A stretch of DNA of 64,000 nt. It comes from Opitutales bacterium UBA5694. GTDB taxonomy: Bacteria; Verrucomicrobiota; Verrucomicrobiia; Opitutales; Opitutaceae. Location of the stretch: contig DIHO01000004.1 of assembly GCA_002420185.1 (NCBI GenBank), forward strand, positions 1-64,000, in the 5' to 3' direction. Shown one piece after another: positions 17,292-27,259 of the stretch; positions within the stretch are counted from its first letter, which is position 1; each line of letters opens with the position of its first letter. The notes below the pieces were generated by a model. That model saw only the letters and a program-made list of their open reading frames with translations. It searched no databases and was not told the origin of the DNA. The position numbers and the translations under genes were made by a program.

Positions 17292-19343
17292 CTAGAATCT
17301 CGCACTTAGACGGACCCCAAATGATTCGGGGTCTCCTGGAGTTGCAGCGAAAATTTGTGGATTTATAAACGTGTAATACTGTTCGTCCCCAAGATTTTCG
17401 CCGTATAACACTACCGAATACCGTTCCTTTCTAAACCCGATCTGAGCGTCGAAAACTTCATGGCTCGCTTGGCGAAACATCGCGGTATTTCCCTCGTCAA
17501 AAAACGTTTCGCCTGTGCCGCGAAAAGTGGCCTGGAAGAAAATGCCATTATCTAAGCTGTAACGAGCAGATCCACGGAAGGTGGTGCTGGGCGTGAAAGG
17601 AACTTCATTTCCATTCAGATTCGCTCCGTTGAAAGGATCGATGTGCTCTTCGAAAGTGACACCGTTACTCCCAACGCTTCCTTCAATAACGAAATTCGGA
17701 TTCGGCTGCCAAACAACTTCAGCCTCGACTCCGGAGGAAGAGACTTCGTCCGCTGTGATAACAATATAGTCTGTCGAATTAGGAACGGAACGTTCCAACT
17801 GGTAATTATCGATGGATATGTCGAACACCGTTAGCCGCACCTTAAAGGTGGTATCCGTGGTTGCGAACGAAAATCCAATCTCGTTTGACCAGGACGACTC
17901 GTCATTGAAACCGGCTAGATTCGGCAAATCCGTAAACGCGCTATAGCCCGCTGGCTTGAATGCGGATGCGGATCGTCCGATGAAGGAGAAATGATCGCTC
18001 ATGACCGCTTCGAAACCGAAGTCGACGGAGGCATAAGTACCGTTCTTGTCAGCAATTATAGGAGCGAGTCCGACGGGCGATGATTTTTCCCGATCAATAG
18101 AGGCATCCGTTTTCTGGACACGGGCTCCGGCATCGAGGATTAACGTCTCTGTCACATCAAGGGAGACATGTCCAAACACCGCTATGCTATGCTCTTCTGT
18201 TTCGAAAACCGTATTCTCGGTAAAAACTGGGAAAAACGGCGGAGCCGGAAAGGCACGCGTAGTGTCGCCTCCGGTTTCCTTATCTTGGAAAAAAAGGCCA
18301 GCTCGCCAGTCAAGGGGACTTCCGCTGTCGTTCGACTCTAAGCGGAACTCTTGCGTAAACAGATTTTGGTCCTGCTGAATCACCGAGGTTGAAATCGGGT
18401 CCGGGCTCAAATCGAGATCCACCGTCGAGGGATCCAACTCCCATTTCTGAAAAGCCGTGATGGACTTTAAAACCCCCCATTCTAATTCTCTATCAAGATG
18501 AACCGATATCTGATTTCGGCCAATCTGAGTTTCCCCTTCCAAGTTGGAACCCACAACAAATGGATCGGGGCTGAATAGAGAGGTTAATCGCTGGCTTCCG
18601 TCGTCAATCGACTCCGTGACCAATTTTAATCGAGCATTCCAGTCATTTCCCGGAGAGAAAAACAGATTGTACTGCGCCCCTCGCGCCTCCCTCGTATCGG
18701 TGCGGCGGTCGAGGGTCGCATTGTAAAGATACCCGCCTCGCTCTTTGTGAAAGACCGTAAGACTGTGAGAAATACCTGAACCGGAAATGGGCCCGGAAAT
18801 GTGCGCTCGAAACGCCCGCTTGCTGAAGGATCCGAATTCAGCCGCTAAATTGATGTGCTGCTCCTGCATTGGCTTCGGGCTTTGAATTTCAATCACGCCC
18901 GCAGGTCCGTTTCTACCAAAAAAGGACCCCATTGCTCCGCGATGGACGGTCAATGAATTATCTGAGAGCAATTCAGACGAATAAGTGAACACATCACCTG
19001 ATGGAACGTCATCTATATACTGGGCCACTCCCGCCGGGCTAAAGAACATCGTGTTGCCTGTGCCTCGAATCGAAATCACATCTCCATATCCACGCGTTTC
19101 ACTCGAAGCGACGAAGAGGTTCGGCACGAGTGCCGACGTTTCCTGGACGGACTGCATTTGGTACAAATCTACCGCCCCCGTCGTGAATCCGCTAGAAAGT
19201 CCTCCTCTGTCGAGAAGGAGGTCTCCCGCAATCACTCTAATGGGTGACAACTCGAAGATCTCAGCACTAGGCTGATAGGAGGACTGTCCCAATGCACTCA
19301 AGCCGAATAGCAGCCCCAAGAGAAATTTGTAAACTTGTTTCAT
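17292..19343 (-). CDS. TonB-dependent outer-membrane receptor
   Basis: This encodes 683 aa. Signal peptide: residues 1-19 (FLLGLLFGLSALG). The plug domain (about 40-160) includes SALVPNLFVASSETRGYGDV, ISIRGTGNTMFFSPAGVAQY and FFGRNGPAGVIEIQSPKP. The rest is a 22-strand-type barrel with recurring aromatic strands and a terminal Phe (VRLSARF). Length is on the short side of normal. Such receptors import iron chelates, cobalamin or glycans using TonB energy; the substrate is not evident. No substrate-binding or SusD-like gene is adjacent. The upstream 300 nt are AT-rich and may hold the promoter. It is convergent with the propeller gene at 15770. Confidence 0.94.
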   Translation of the reverse strand: MKQVYKFLLGLLFGLSALGQSSYQPSAEIFELSPIRVIAGDLLLDRGGLSSGFTTGAVDLYQMQSVQETSALVPNLFVASSETRGYGDVISIRGTGNTMFFSPAGVAQYIDDVPSGDVFTYSSELLSDNSLTVHRGAMGSFFGRNGPAGVIEIQSPKPMQEQHINLAAEFGSFSKRAFRAHISGPISGSGISHSLTVFHKERGGYLYNATLDRRTDTREARGAQYNLFFSPGNDWNARLKLVTESIDDGSQRLTSLFSPDPFVVGSNLEGETQIGRNQISVHLDRELEWGVLKSITAFQKWELDPSTVDLDLSPDPISTSVIQQDQNLFTQEFRLESNDSGSPLDWRAGLFFQDKETGGDTTRAFPAPPFFPVFTENTVFETEEHSIAVFGHVSLDVTETLILDAGARVQKTDASIDREKSSPVGLAPIIADKNGTYASVDFGFEAVMSDHFSFIGRSASAFKPAGYSAFTDLPNLAGFNDESSWSNEIGFSFATTDTTFKVRLTVFDISIDNYQLERSVPNSTDYIVITADEVSSSGVEAEVVWQPNPNFVIEGSVGSNGVTFEEHIDPFNGANLNGNEVPFTPSTTFRGSARYSLDNGIFFQATFRGTGETFFDEGNTAMFRQASHEVFDAQIGFRKERYSVVLYGENLGDEQYYTFINPQIFAATPGDPESFGVRLSARF

Positions 19344-19595
19344 TGATTTTAGTTAAATGGACGTTCGCGACTTTGAAGAACTAATTTCGCACACAAAACA
19401 ATAAAAATGGACCTAATTGTCCGATTATTTACCAGCCATCGTTTCGAAGTAACTCAGCAAATTAGCCTCTGATTCGTCCGAATTTTGGAATTTGCACCTA
19501 ATGAAGAATAATGTGCTAACATTCTTTCTTAACTTTCTCACTCACCCTGCTCATCGCGAGTCAGCTTCGTTTGCCGATATTCCGTCTTGGCTAAC
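19344..19595. other. AT-rich intergenic region upstream of the TonB receptor
   Basis: This lies between the receptor start and the decayed propeller fragment. It is AT-rich, has no supported coding frame on either strand, and presumably contains the receptor promoter. No Fur-box-like repeat or other operator could be made out with confidence. Confidence 0.4.
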
Positions 19596-19880
19596 GATTA
19601 AAATGGCGTCTTCGCAACCGACGTTTCTCCCGTAAATTGGCAGGAGAGACTCCTCTTCGAAATCCATTTGGAAAACAAGAGCAAAGCAACTCCGATTCTG
19701 GTGGACGACAAACTCATTTTTACCGCGGAACCCGCCTAGCTCATTTGTGCAGAAAGTAAAACCGGAAAAGTAATCTGGGAGCGATCGAACGACCTAATGT
19801 AGCTGAACAATATCACCGATTCCACTGCATTTCTCCGGACCTACGAGTCGCTGCATGCGATCAGTAGCCTTTAGGAAAGA
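19596..19880 (+). pseudogene. Decayed N-terminal fragment of a PQQ-like beta-propeller gene
   Basis: In one plus-strand frame, from about 19602, the conceptual peptide reads NGVFATDVSPVNWQERL, then ATPILVDDKLIFTAEPA, a stop, LICAESKTGKVIWERS, a stop. This matches the start of the propeller family seen elsewhere in the window (GNG..., S/TP-x-V-x-D-x-L, C-x-x-x-TGK-x-x-WE). Two in-frame TAG codons and further stops show it is dead. It lies 60-70 nt upstream of an intact paralogue, so it is probably the remnant of a tandem duplicate. Confidence 0.7.
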
Positions 19881-19943
19881 CACGCGGAGCACTTCTGCGC
19901 AATAAAACACCGATAGTCTTCGTAAACTCGAACAGAGTCCTAC

Positions 19944-21191
19944 ATGAGAATTAGTATGCCCAACGCCCTCAAAACAATTGTTCCCCTTCTATCGCTGACC
20001 TGCCTCATCCCAGCTGAATCCAGCGATTGGCCACGATTCTTGGGTCCAGATGGGAATGGAGTCGTTCTAGAAGATGACGCTTTGAACACCGACTGGACGG
20101 CCAACCCTCCAAAGATCTTGTGGTCGCGGCAAATTGGATTGGGCTGTTCTTCATTCGCGGTTGTAGACAGCAAAGCATTGTCACTGGGCAATACCGATAA
20201 TCAAGATACCGTATGGTGCTTTGATACAAAAACCGGTGCTCTCATTTGGAGACATACGTATGACGAACCCAAAGGGGCAAAATACTATTCCGGTGGAACC
20301 TCCTCAACTCCTGCGATTGATGAAGATCGCGTCTATACGGTAAGCAAACAAGGGAAACTATTCTGCCTAGACTTGGATTCAGGCAAAGTTATTTGGGAAC
20401 GCAACTACTCCGACGACTTCGATGGACGCCGCCAATCATGGGGATGGGCCGCTTCACCTGTCGTATACAAGAACCTGCTCCTCATAGATCCCGGCGCAAA
20501 GGACGGGGCCTTGGTCGCTCTCGAGAAAAATACCGGTGAGACCGTTTGGAAGATTGGTACGGAAGAACCCGGCTACTCGACCCCGGTCGTGTACCAAGAC
20601 CGTGGCCGGGACCGCGTTTCCGTTTTTCATAAAAAGGCGCTGGTTGGATACGATTTGGAAGGCCCAAGAGATCCGCTCTTTCGATACTCCTGGAGAACTA
20701 GCTATGGAGCCAATGCTTCCAACCCTCACTTTCGCGATGGAAAATTCTATATCAGCTCAGGCTACGGATCAGGATACGCGGTAATTGATGTCACTAAACC
20801 GGAACCAGAACTGCTGCATCGCGATCGTGAGCTTATATTAAAAATTCAAACTAGTGTACTCGTCGGCGATCATGTCATCGCCCACTATGGAGGTGATGGC
20901 GACCCCAGAAACTTGGTCGCATTGAACTTCGAATCCGGAGAAATCGCTTGGAAACAAGAAGTCCCTGGAGATCTCGGTAACGTTATCGCGATCGGTGACC
21001 ACTTGATAGTATTCACGGACTCCGGACACGTCATTCTCGGTAAAGACCAAGGTGATCACTTCCAGGAAATCGGCAGAACTCATGCTCTCCAGGGAACCTC
21101 TTGGGCTCCCCCTTCCTATGCCAACGGTCGCCTCTATCTGAGAAACAACCTCGGAAAAGCGATCTGCCTGGATGTTTCGAAAAAAAACTAA
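19944..21191 (+). CDS. Secreted PQQ-binding-like beta-propeller protein
   Basis: This encodes 415 aa. Signal peptide: about residues 1-26 (IVPLLSLTCLIPAESS). The mature N-terminus SDWPRFLGPDGNG is the family opening. Blade motifs include CFDTKTGALIWRHTYDEP, CLDLDSGKVIWERNYSDD and ALNFESGEIAWKQEVPGD, each ending in the W-x-x tryptophan-docking pattern. It may start at ATG 19944 or four codons later at 19956. It is transcribed away from the TonB receptor and is convergent with the SDR pseudogene. Function is unknown. It differs from its neighbours by lacking the Pro/Arg-rich insert seen in the protein at 15770. Confidence 0.87.
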   Translation: MRISMPNALKTIVPLLSLTCLIPAESSDWPRFLGPDGNGVVLEDDALNTDWTANPPKILWSRQIGLGCSSFAVVDSKALSLGNTDNQDTVWCFDTKTGALIWRHTYDEPKGAKYYSGGTSSTPAIDEDRVYTVSKQGKLFCLDLDSGKVIWERNYSDDFDGRRQSWGWAASPVVYKNLLLIDPGAKDGALVALEKNTGETVWKIGTEEPGYSTPVVYQDRGRDRVSVFHKKALVGYDLEGPRDPLFRYSWRTSYGANASNPHFRDGKFYISSGYGSGYAVIDVTKPEPELLHRDRELILKIQTSVLVGDHVIAHYGGDGDPRNLVALNFESGEIAWKQEVPGDLGNVIAIGDHLIVFTDSGHVILGKDQGDHFQEIGRTHALQGTSWAPPSYANGRLYLRNNLGKAICLDVSKKN

Positions 21192-21224
21192 ACGCAACTC
21201 CACCCTAATCTCCAGCCTCTCAAT

Positions 21225-21981
21225 CCAACCAAGATCAACCCGCAAGAAATCCGCCATATGTGGCGAAACTTTACTAGTGGTGTAAGACGAAGCGGGTGAC
21301 GCTAATAAAAAGGCGGTGCCCCGCGTTTCATCGGTATACGTTGATCGAGAAACTTCACTTTCTTGGGATCGCTAAAAAGTCCGGCTTCAGTCAATGGGGT
21401 ACAAAAACCCCGGAGCGATACAGTTTACTTGAATATTGTCCTTCGCCCATTCCAAGGCCAAGGGTTTAGTCAGCTGGCCAATAGCGGCTTTCGTCATTCC
21501 ATAGACGGGCATTCCCCCAATTCCTGTCAGAGTCATCATATAATATGTATTCAATACTTTACTACACTCGGACTTGTACAAGCGGGGGCAGGCAGCCTGA
21601 CAAAGCCAAAAAATGCTTTCCAAATTAATCGCCATGAGCGTTTTGCAGTCGTCTTCCGTTACGCCTATCGCCTGCTTGCGCCTATTAGTTCCATTATTGT
21701 TTACCAGGATATCTATACCTCCTAGCTTCGCGGCTGCTTCATCTACTAAAGTCTCCGATACTTCCTTCGTCCCCAAGTTCGATACGACAGGTACCGCAGA
21801 GCCTCCCTTCTCTTCGATCTGTCGAATTGTCTCAGCGATCTTATGAGGCTGCGTTTTGTAAACCCACAGTCGCTCCGGCTTCTGCATAGCAAACCGCTAT
21901 CCAACGACCGATTCCGCTACTCGCACCCGTTATCAAGGCCCGCTTTCCTTTTAGTGAGAAAAGTTGTTCGAAAATACTCAT
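21225..21981 (-). pseudogene. Short-chain dehydrogenase/reductase, disrupted by several frameshifts
   Basis: The pieces of one SDR can be followed through three or four frames. It starts at ATG 21981 with MSIFEQLFSLKGKRALI and the cofactor motif TGASSGIGR. The frame shifts near 21845 into a 21387-21887 stretch carrying DILVNNNGTNR (NNAG-like motif), VYGMTKAAI (catalytic YxxxK) and VNCIAPGF. It shifts again near 21390 to TPLTEAGLFSDPKKV, and again near 21320 to GTAFLLASPASSY (C-terminal motif). Together these account for a 250-residue enzyme. The start lies 4 nt after the permease stop, so it was the last gene of that operon. Sequencing error is possible, but three breaks in one gene make real decay likelier. 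Confidence 0.82.
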
Positions 21982-21985
21982 GTTA

Positions 21986-24900
21986 CTACGACTCGAAATC
22001 CCGTTGCAGGTCAGCTAGTGCGGGAACATTTCGCATGTATCCAAGAAACGACCAAAAACCTACGTTAATCAGAATCGCAGCAACCAAGATAGAAATATTC
22101 AATACAGGGGCCACCACACCGAGATGCCTCATAGAGGGAATGATGGATACAATCGCTGCACAGATCCCAATTCCTAGGCCCCAAAAAATTAGCGATTTTA
22201 ATTCTCTGAGGACCACTTTCTTGCGCACGCGATTGGGTATGCCGATCGCATCCATAAGGGCGAACTCGTGACGACGCTCCGACAAGTTGCGAGCCACCAC
22301 CACACCCAATCCAGCACTTCCTAAAATAACGCCGAGACCTCCCAGAACATGGAAAATAGCGATGTAGGTATTTTCAACCTCGTGAAAGGACTGTAGCCGA
22401 TCAGATGCGATCTCTACTTGTCCCCCCCATGCACTAAGGACGGATTCAATTCTAGAACGGCTCTTCTCAATATCGATGTCCCAGGAATCGAGCAGGAAAA
22501 GCTGGTACCCCTCATGTTGGGGATATTTCTCCAAGAACACGCTTTCATCGAGAATCAGGCTCCCTTGGAAAACCGTATCGCTGATCGCTCCGATTAATTC
22601 GACCTCAAATGTATTTCCACCACTGTCCGTGTATACTAAGCGATCTCCCAATTCCCGTCTCAGTGCCCACTGTAAAGTCGCACTGTCAACAAACGCCGGC
22701 ACCACCGAATCGTCGGAGATTTCCTTTAAAAGATTCCAACCCTTACTGGAATCTAATCCTTCCCGAATCGAATGGAAGGTGAAGGCTCCTCTGTCTGCCA
22801 AGATCGAGCTGTCCAAGGATAGCAATCGCGGGTTCGCGGTTTGGTTCAGATTAAAGCAGCTGGCATCGTCGCCCTGACCAACGCGAATTGGGTTGATCGC
22901 GTTGTCACCATCCAGACCAAACAGATTGTCAGGTCCTGAATAGTCGCCCGGGTCACTCAGCGGAATCGAAGTCTCCGCCCAGTAGGTATACCCTCCATAT
23001 CCATTTTTTGGGTCATCCCCACTGGTGTCTTTCTCCTTCCGAAAAGCCGCAACCGAAACCACAAGAAATACACCGCAGGCCAAGGTCCCCACAACTGTCA
23101 GACTCCGCATAGGTCGGCGGCTGTTATTGATCCTACCCAATTTGGCCAGATCCAAAAGCTCTCCGCCAATCACTCTAGCAAAGTTAAACCGGAAAGCGCA
23201 AATTCCCAGGCCTCCCACCAGGAGGCAGAAGCCCACTAGGAAAAAGCCAATTTGCAGCGGAAGTCTCCCCAACAAGGAAAGTCCAAACAAAGTCAATCCC
23301 CCTGCCAGGCCGGCACTGCCAATCTTAAGGGACCACCGTCCCTTAGACGTAACCGCTACGCCACTCTCTTCCGACCCTTGCTGCAAGCGAAAGCTGGCTT
23401 GGGTCTTGCTTTGCTTTCTAAGAACAAACCAGATGGAGCCCATCGCTAGCCCTATATTCGTCACTATTCCAATCGCAATCGTTGTGAGGCTACTTGAAAC
23501 ACCGAAAATCGATCCCACAGAATTCTCACTCCAGATCGTTTCTAAAAATCGAAGCACCCCAAAGGTGTATCCATAAGCCAGTGGCACCGCCGCGAGAGAA
23601 CCAACTACTACAATGAGTAACGCACCCGCAAATCTCCAACGGTAGATTCGCTTATCGCTGATCCCTAACGACGACAAAAGTGCATTTTCACGATTAACTT
23701 GCTGTATCGAAAAGCTGAAGAGCATCCCAACGAGGCTCAATGAAGAAATGATCAAAAAGAAGCTCATACTAATGAAGAGCCCCCCAATATCAACCGGTGA
23801 ATTGGCCGACTCCAATGCCGCATCCCTCAGCGAGACGGTTTGCATACCCAACATCCTAGGGTCGAGAACGGCCCTAATCTCTTCCGTCAGCTCATCGGAT
23901 CCTTGTAAGGAATTCGGCACTCTTAAACCCGTATACACTCCCCACCGATTGGACCATTGAGCTTCGCCTGAGGCGAGGGAGATGAAGGCCTTAGGGGCGC
24001 CCTTGAAATCATCCCAATATTCTTCATCCTTATCCCGAATTCGATCCAGATCCAGAGGCATCCCCGCATCCCAATCACTCGAATCCTCAGCCCCTGCGAC
24101 TCCAGGGAATTCCGGCATCCAAAGAGAGTCGGCCACCAGTCCAGAATGAGGAACAATCGATCGAATCGTGAAGGTGCTTGTCGCTTCAACAAGGAGACTC
24201 GACTGGTCAACTACATAGTAACTGATATCCAAAGAATCCCCAACTGACGCTTCCAAATCATCTGCGAGCCATCGGGTGACAACCGCTTCATCCGAACCTA
24301 ACGCTTCGTCTAAGAAAGGTGCTGCATCCGGATCAACCGCAGTTACCATCGAGTAAGGTGTTTCGCGACTACTAACTTCCAGGGTATTGGCTAGATAAGT
24401 TATCACTGGTTCCGCCAAAGGTACACGTTTCTGGATCGCGGCCACCATTGCCTTATCCAGAAAAACACGCTCGCTACGAATTTCGGTCGCTTCTGCTAGC
24501 GGAATATCTACGAGCGATAATCCGTAGTCCGCCACGGTTAAAAGAGGATCTACAAGGGTGAGAACGTCTTCCGAGCCTTGCTTTCCTCTTTCATTCGATG
24601 AGTCCTTTAGCAAAATCAAATTGGCTCTCCCAGGGTATTCGATCTGTTCTTGTACCCAGTTTATTGGGGCAAACAACGTAAAAGGAGATATCTGATTTGC
24701 CTCGAGGCCAAAACGCCCAAACTGGTCATCGGAAATTACCGCCGAAACCGTCACCCTAATCCCAATCACATTATCTTTGCTCCCGGACATCGGCGCATGT
24801 CGTGAAAGCAAACCCGGTTTCTCTAGCCGCATCACAAAGGATTCTCCTTCTTTCAATTGGAGACGCTCTGCTAATCGCTGATTTACGGCGACGGTGTTTC

Positions 24901-25288
24901 TAGCATCAAAATTCGGCGGGTTCGTCGGTTTGGGTGCGAATTTCCAATATCGTTCATCGACGCCCATCACCTGCATCTGCGGGGCCAAAAGGCTTATCTC
25001 CGACCGGGAAGCGCTTCCTCTCAGCATCAAAATGGGTGCAGATTCCATCCCTAAGTTCAATTCAATAGATTCGGCTAGCGATTCGCCTACGAATCGATCA
25101 CCGACCGTAAGAACGTATTCAGTTTTCCCCACTCGCAGTTCCGCGAGTCGCTTTAGTGCAGCACCAACAGAATCGCCCGCCAGCAAAGCCCCAAGAAGCA
25201 CCATCGCTCCGACCATGGTTCCGGCGACGATCCCCAGGTGGGACTTTCGGTAGTACCAAAGACTGCGTAGAAGGAACCTTAGTTGCAT
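21986..25288 (-). CDS. Large FtsX/MacB-type ABC transporter permease
   Basis: This encodes 1100 aa, two to three times the length of a simple FtsX-type permease. An N-terminal membrane helix (GIVAGTMVGAMVLLGALLAG) is followed by a long periplasmic domain (to about residue 500). A central group of helices includes SMSFFLIISSLSLVGMLFSF and ALLIVVVGSLAAVPLAYGYTF. Then come further helices, a second periplasmic domain (about 760-960), and a final FtsX block with VLGGLGVILGSAGLGVVVAR, RRHEFALMDAIGIP and GIGICAAIVSIIPS. This double layout resembles YbbP-like and LolCE/MacB-type permeases, which move lipids, lipoproteins or toxins by mechanotransmission. It pairs with the ATPase encoded 20 nt upstream. 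The substrate is unknown. Confidence 0.88.
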   Translation of the reverse strand: MQLRFLLRSLWYYRKSHLGIVAGTMVGAMVLLGALLAGDSVGAALKRLAELRVGKTEYVLTVGDRFVGESLAESIELNLGMESAPILMLRGSASRSEISLLAPQMQVMGVDERYWKFAPKPTNPPNFDARNTVAVNQRLAERLQLKEGESFVMRLEKPGLLSRHAPMSGSKDNVIGIRVTVSAVISDDQFGRFGLEANQISPFTLFAPINWVQEQIEYPGRANLILLKDSSNERGKQGSEDVLTLVDPLLTVADYGLSLVDIPLAEATEIRSERVFLDKAMVAAIQKRVPLAEPVITYLANTLEVSSRETPYSMVTAVDPDAAPFLDEALGSDEAVVTRWLADDLEASVGDSLDISYYVVDQSSLLVEATSTFTIRSIVPHSGLVADSLWMPEFPGVAGAEDSSDWDAGMPLDLDRIRDKDEEYWDDFKGAPKAFISLASGEAQWSNRWGVYTGLRVPNSLQGSDELTEEIRAVLDPRMLGMQTVSLRDAALESANSPVDIGGLFISMSFFLIISSLSLVGMLFSFSIQQVNRENALLSSLGISDKRIYRWRFAGALLIVVVGSLAAVPLAYGYTFGVLRFLETIWSENSVGSIFGVSSSLTTIAIGIVTNIGLAMGSIWFVLRKQSKTQASFRLQQGSEESGVAVTSKGRWSLKIGSAGLAGGLTLFGLSLLGRLPLQIGFFLVGFCLLVGGLGICAFRFNFARVIGGELLDLAKLGRINNSRRPMRSLTVVGTLACGVFLVVSVAAFRKEKDTSGDDPKNGYGGYTYWAETSIPLSDPGDYSGPDNLFGLDGDNAINPIRVGQGDDASCFNLNQTANPRLLSLDSSILADRGAFTFHSIREGLDSSKGWNLLKEISDDSVVPAFVDSATLQWALRRELGDRLVYTDSGGNTFEVELIGAISDTVFQGSLILDESVFLEKYPQHEGYQLFLLDSWDIDIEKSRSRIESVLSAWGGQVEIASDRLQSFHEVENTYIAIFHVLGGLGVILGSAGLGVVVARNLSERRHEFALMDAIGIPNRVRKKVVLRELKSLIFWGLGIGICAAIVSIIPSMRHLGVVAPVLNISILVAAILINVGFWSFLGYMRNVPALADLQRDFES

Positions 25289-25308
25289 GAGACTTTGTGA
25301 AACAACAG

Positions 25309-25983
25309 CTACCCTTGCCGCAGCTTTCCATTCTCCAAGGAGTATACTCTACCCATTCGATTCGCTAGGGCCATATTGTGAGTTACAGTAACAAAGGTCA
25401 CATCGTGCTGGTTATTCAACTGAGCAAACAAATCCGCGACTTGATCTCCCATCGAAGGGTCCAAAGAGCCGGTTGGCTCGTCAGCAAGCACGAGAGCGGG
25501 CTGATTTATCAACGCTCTCGCAACCGCCGTTCGAAGTCGTTCGCCGCCCGATAGTTGAAAGGGCATATGATCCAACCGGTGCTCCAAGCCTAATTCCTTA
25601 ATCAACTTCTTTGCCCGTTCTCTCGTCTCGTCTTCGCTCTCTTGCCAGTCACCTGCCAAGCGAGGGATTAAGACATTCTCCAAGACTGAGCATTGAGGAA
25701 GCAGGAAATGTTGCTGGAAAACAAAACCGAGTGTGCGATTCCGGAATCGGGCCCTTTCATCGGCGTCCATCCCTTCTAACCTTTTTCCAGTAATCGAAAC
25801 GGATCCGCTTGATTGAATGTCCAAAGTCCCCAGGATGTTTAACAAGGTGGTCTTTCCACAACCCGAAGGTCCTACGATGGCAATGGAGTCACCTTTCAAT
25901 ACTTTGAGCTCAAGCTCATCTAGCACGGTAATATCACCCGCCAGTCCTGAGTATTGCTTAACTAGATTTTGAATTTCAATCAT
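25309..25983 (-). CDS. ABC transporter ATP-binding protein (LolD/MacB type)
   Basis: This encodes 224 aa from ATG 25983 (MIEIQNLVKQYSG). An upstream ATG at 26016 would overlap the ligase gene and add a non-homologous leader. All ABC motifs are intact: Walker A GPSGCGKTTLLN, Q-loop FQQHFLLPQCSV, signature LSGGERLRTAVARAL, Walker B LVLADEPTGSLDP, and H-loop VTVTHN. The size and the leucine-rich Q-loop region fit the LolD/MacB/FtsE class that drives FtsX-type permeases. It is encoded just ahead of the permease and after the PaaK-like ligase (19 nt), all on one strand. Confidence 0.92.
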   Translation of the reverse strand: MIEIQNLVKQYSGLAGDITVLDELELKVLKGDSIAIVGPSGCGKTTLLNILGTLDIQSSGSVSITGKRLEGMDADERARFRNRTLGFVFQQHFLLPQCSVLENVLIPRLAGDWQESEDETRERAKKLIKELGLEHRLDHMPFQLSGGERLRTAVARALINQPALVLADEPTGSLDPSMGDQVADLFAQLNNQHDVTFVTVTHNMALANRMGRVYSLENGKLRQG

Positions 25984-26002
25984 CAGTCTATAAAAACTAG
26001 AA

Positions 26003-27259
26003 TTAATCGGACACACTCCAACGCTTCGCCTTCATTTCAAACTGAGGAAGCGTTCCCAACTCCACAACATCTACGGGTATTCTCAAAGCAAACACTTCCC
26101 TCAAACGCTTCTGTAGCTTCATTCTCATGAGTTCGTCTTCGACATCCGAAATATTTTCCACCCGAATGCTAGCCTGAACCATAGGATCCCGCTTGCTAAT
26201 ACTCACCTGGTACTCCCCAAACCCCTCAAATGAACGAATAACCGCGTCCACTGCGCTTGGGTGGAGATTAATTCCACGAACCACAACCATGTCATCGGCA
26301 CGACCGATTATTCCCCCTTCTAGCGCAAATGCTCGAGGGTCTTCCCCTTCAACCCGAACCGGTTTTACGAGATCTCCAGTCCGATATCGGAACAAAGGAC
26401 TTCCGTTCCGGCCCAAAGTCGTCAGCACCAGTTCACCTATATTTCCGAAGTCAATGGCTCGACCCGTTTCAGGTTCAACCACTTCTGCATAATAGGCCTC
26501 GTGAATTATCCTCAGAAGATTCGGATTTTCTTTGTCGGAGTAAGTGACCGGTCCTACTTCAGTCATTCCATGATGATCGAATACTCGGGCCCCTCCCCAA
26601 CCTTGTTCAATTCTACTTCTAACTTCCGCTACACTTCCCCCCGGTTCGCCTCCTACGATGATACTTCTTACCGAGCATTTCGTTAGATCAACGTTTTCCC
26701 TTTCTGCCACATTCATCAAATGGAGGGCATAGGTTGGCGTGCAACAAAGCCACTGCGGCTCGTGTCGAAGGATCATCTGAAGCCGCTCAAAGCTTTGCTG
26801 TCCGCCAAGCGGGATACAACGAAGATCTACTTTTGACGCCGCCTCAAATGCCGCCCAAAATCCAATAAACGGACCAAACGAAAAAGGAAAGATTGCCGTC
26901 TCGCCCGCTTTTGCGCCACAGACCCGCCAAATGTAAGCCCAACTGTCGATGATCCAACTCCAACTTTCGGGAGTATCCAGCCAAGCCATAGGGCGACCCG
27001 TTGTTCCGCTCGTCTGGTGTAGTCTTGTGTAATCTTTTAAGTCATACGACAAGTTCGATCCATAGGGTGGATTCGCCCCATAATCCTCGGCAAGCTCCCG
27101 CTTCGTGGTAAAGGGCATTTTTTCAGAAAAAGCATCCAAACTATCAAAGCCCTTCGATCGTCCGTACTCCGCGATCTTGGGCTGATAGAAAGCATTGCCC
27201 TTCACCGCGATGGCTATCGCCGTGTTCAATGAGGCTAGCTGCTGTTCAGCTAGACCCAT
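26003..27259 (-). CDS. Phenylacetate-CoA ligase-like adenylate-forming enzyme
   Basis: This encodes 418 aa, close to the length of PaaK. It activates a carboxylic acid as the acyl-AMP and normally passes it to CoA. Visible motifs are the P-loop RLHQTSGTTGRPMAW, VGGEPGGSVAEVRSRIEQ, the aromatic/adenine motif VFDHHGMTEVGPV, YRTGDLVKP with the ribose-binding Asp, and the hinge and C-terminal domain GIIGRADDMVVVRGINLHPSAVD. All motifs are intact. The start codon directly abuts the stop of the EamA gene, so the two are translationally linked. No phenylacetate-degradation genes are present, so the acid is unlikely to be phenylacetate in a catabolic route. Confidence 0.88.
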   Translation of the reverse strand: MGLAEQQLASLNTAIAIAVKGNAFYQPKIAEYGRSKGFDSLDAFSEKMPFTTKRELAEDYGANPPYGSNLSYDLKDYTRLHQTSGTTGRPMAWLDTPESWSWIIDSWAYIWRVCGAKAGETAIFPFSFGPFIGFWAAFEAASKVDLRCIPLGGQQSFERLQMILRHEPQWLCCTPTYALHLMNVAERENVDLTKCSVRSIIVGGEPGGSVAEVRSRIEQGWGGARVFDHHGMTEVGPVTYSDKENPNLLRIIHEAYYAEVVEPETGRAIDFGNIGELVLTTLGRNGSPLFRYRTGDLVKPVRVEGEDPRAFALEGGIIGRADDMVVVRGINLHPSAVDAVIRSFEGFGEYQVSISKRDPMVQASIRVENISDVEDELMRMKLQKRLREVFALRIPVDVVELGTLPQFEMKAKRWSVSD

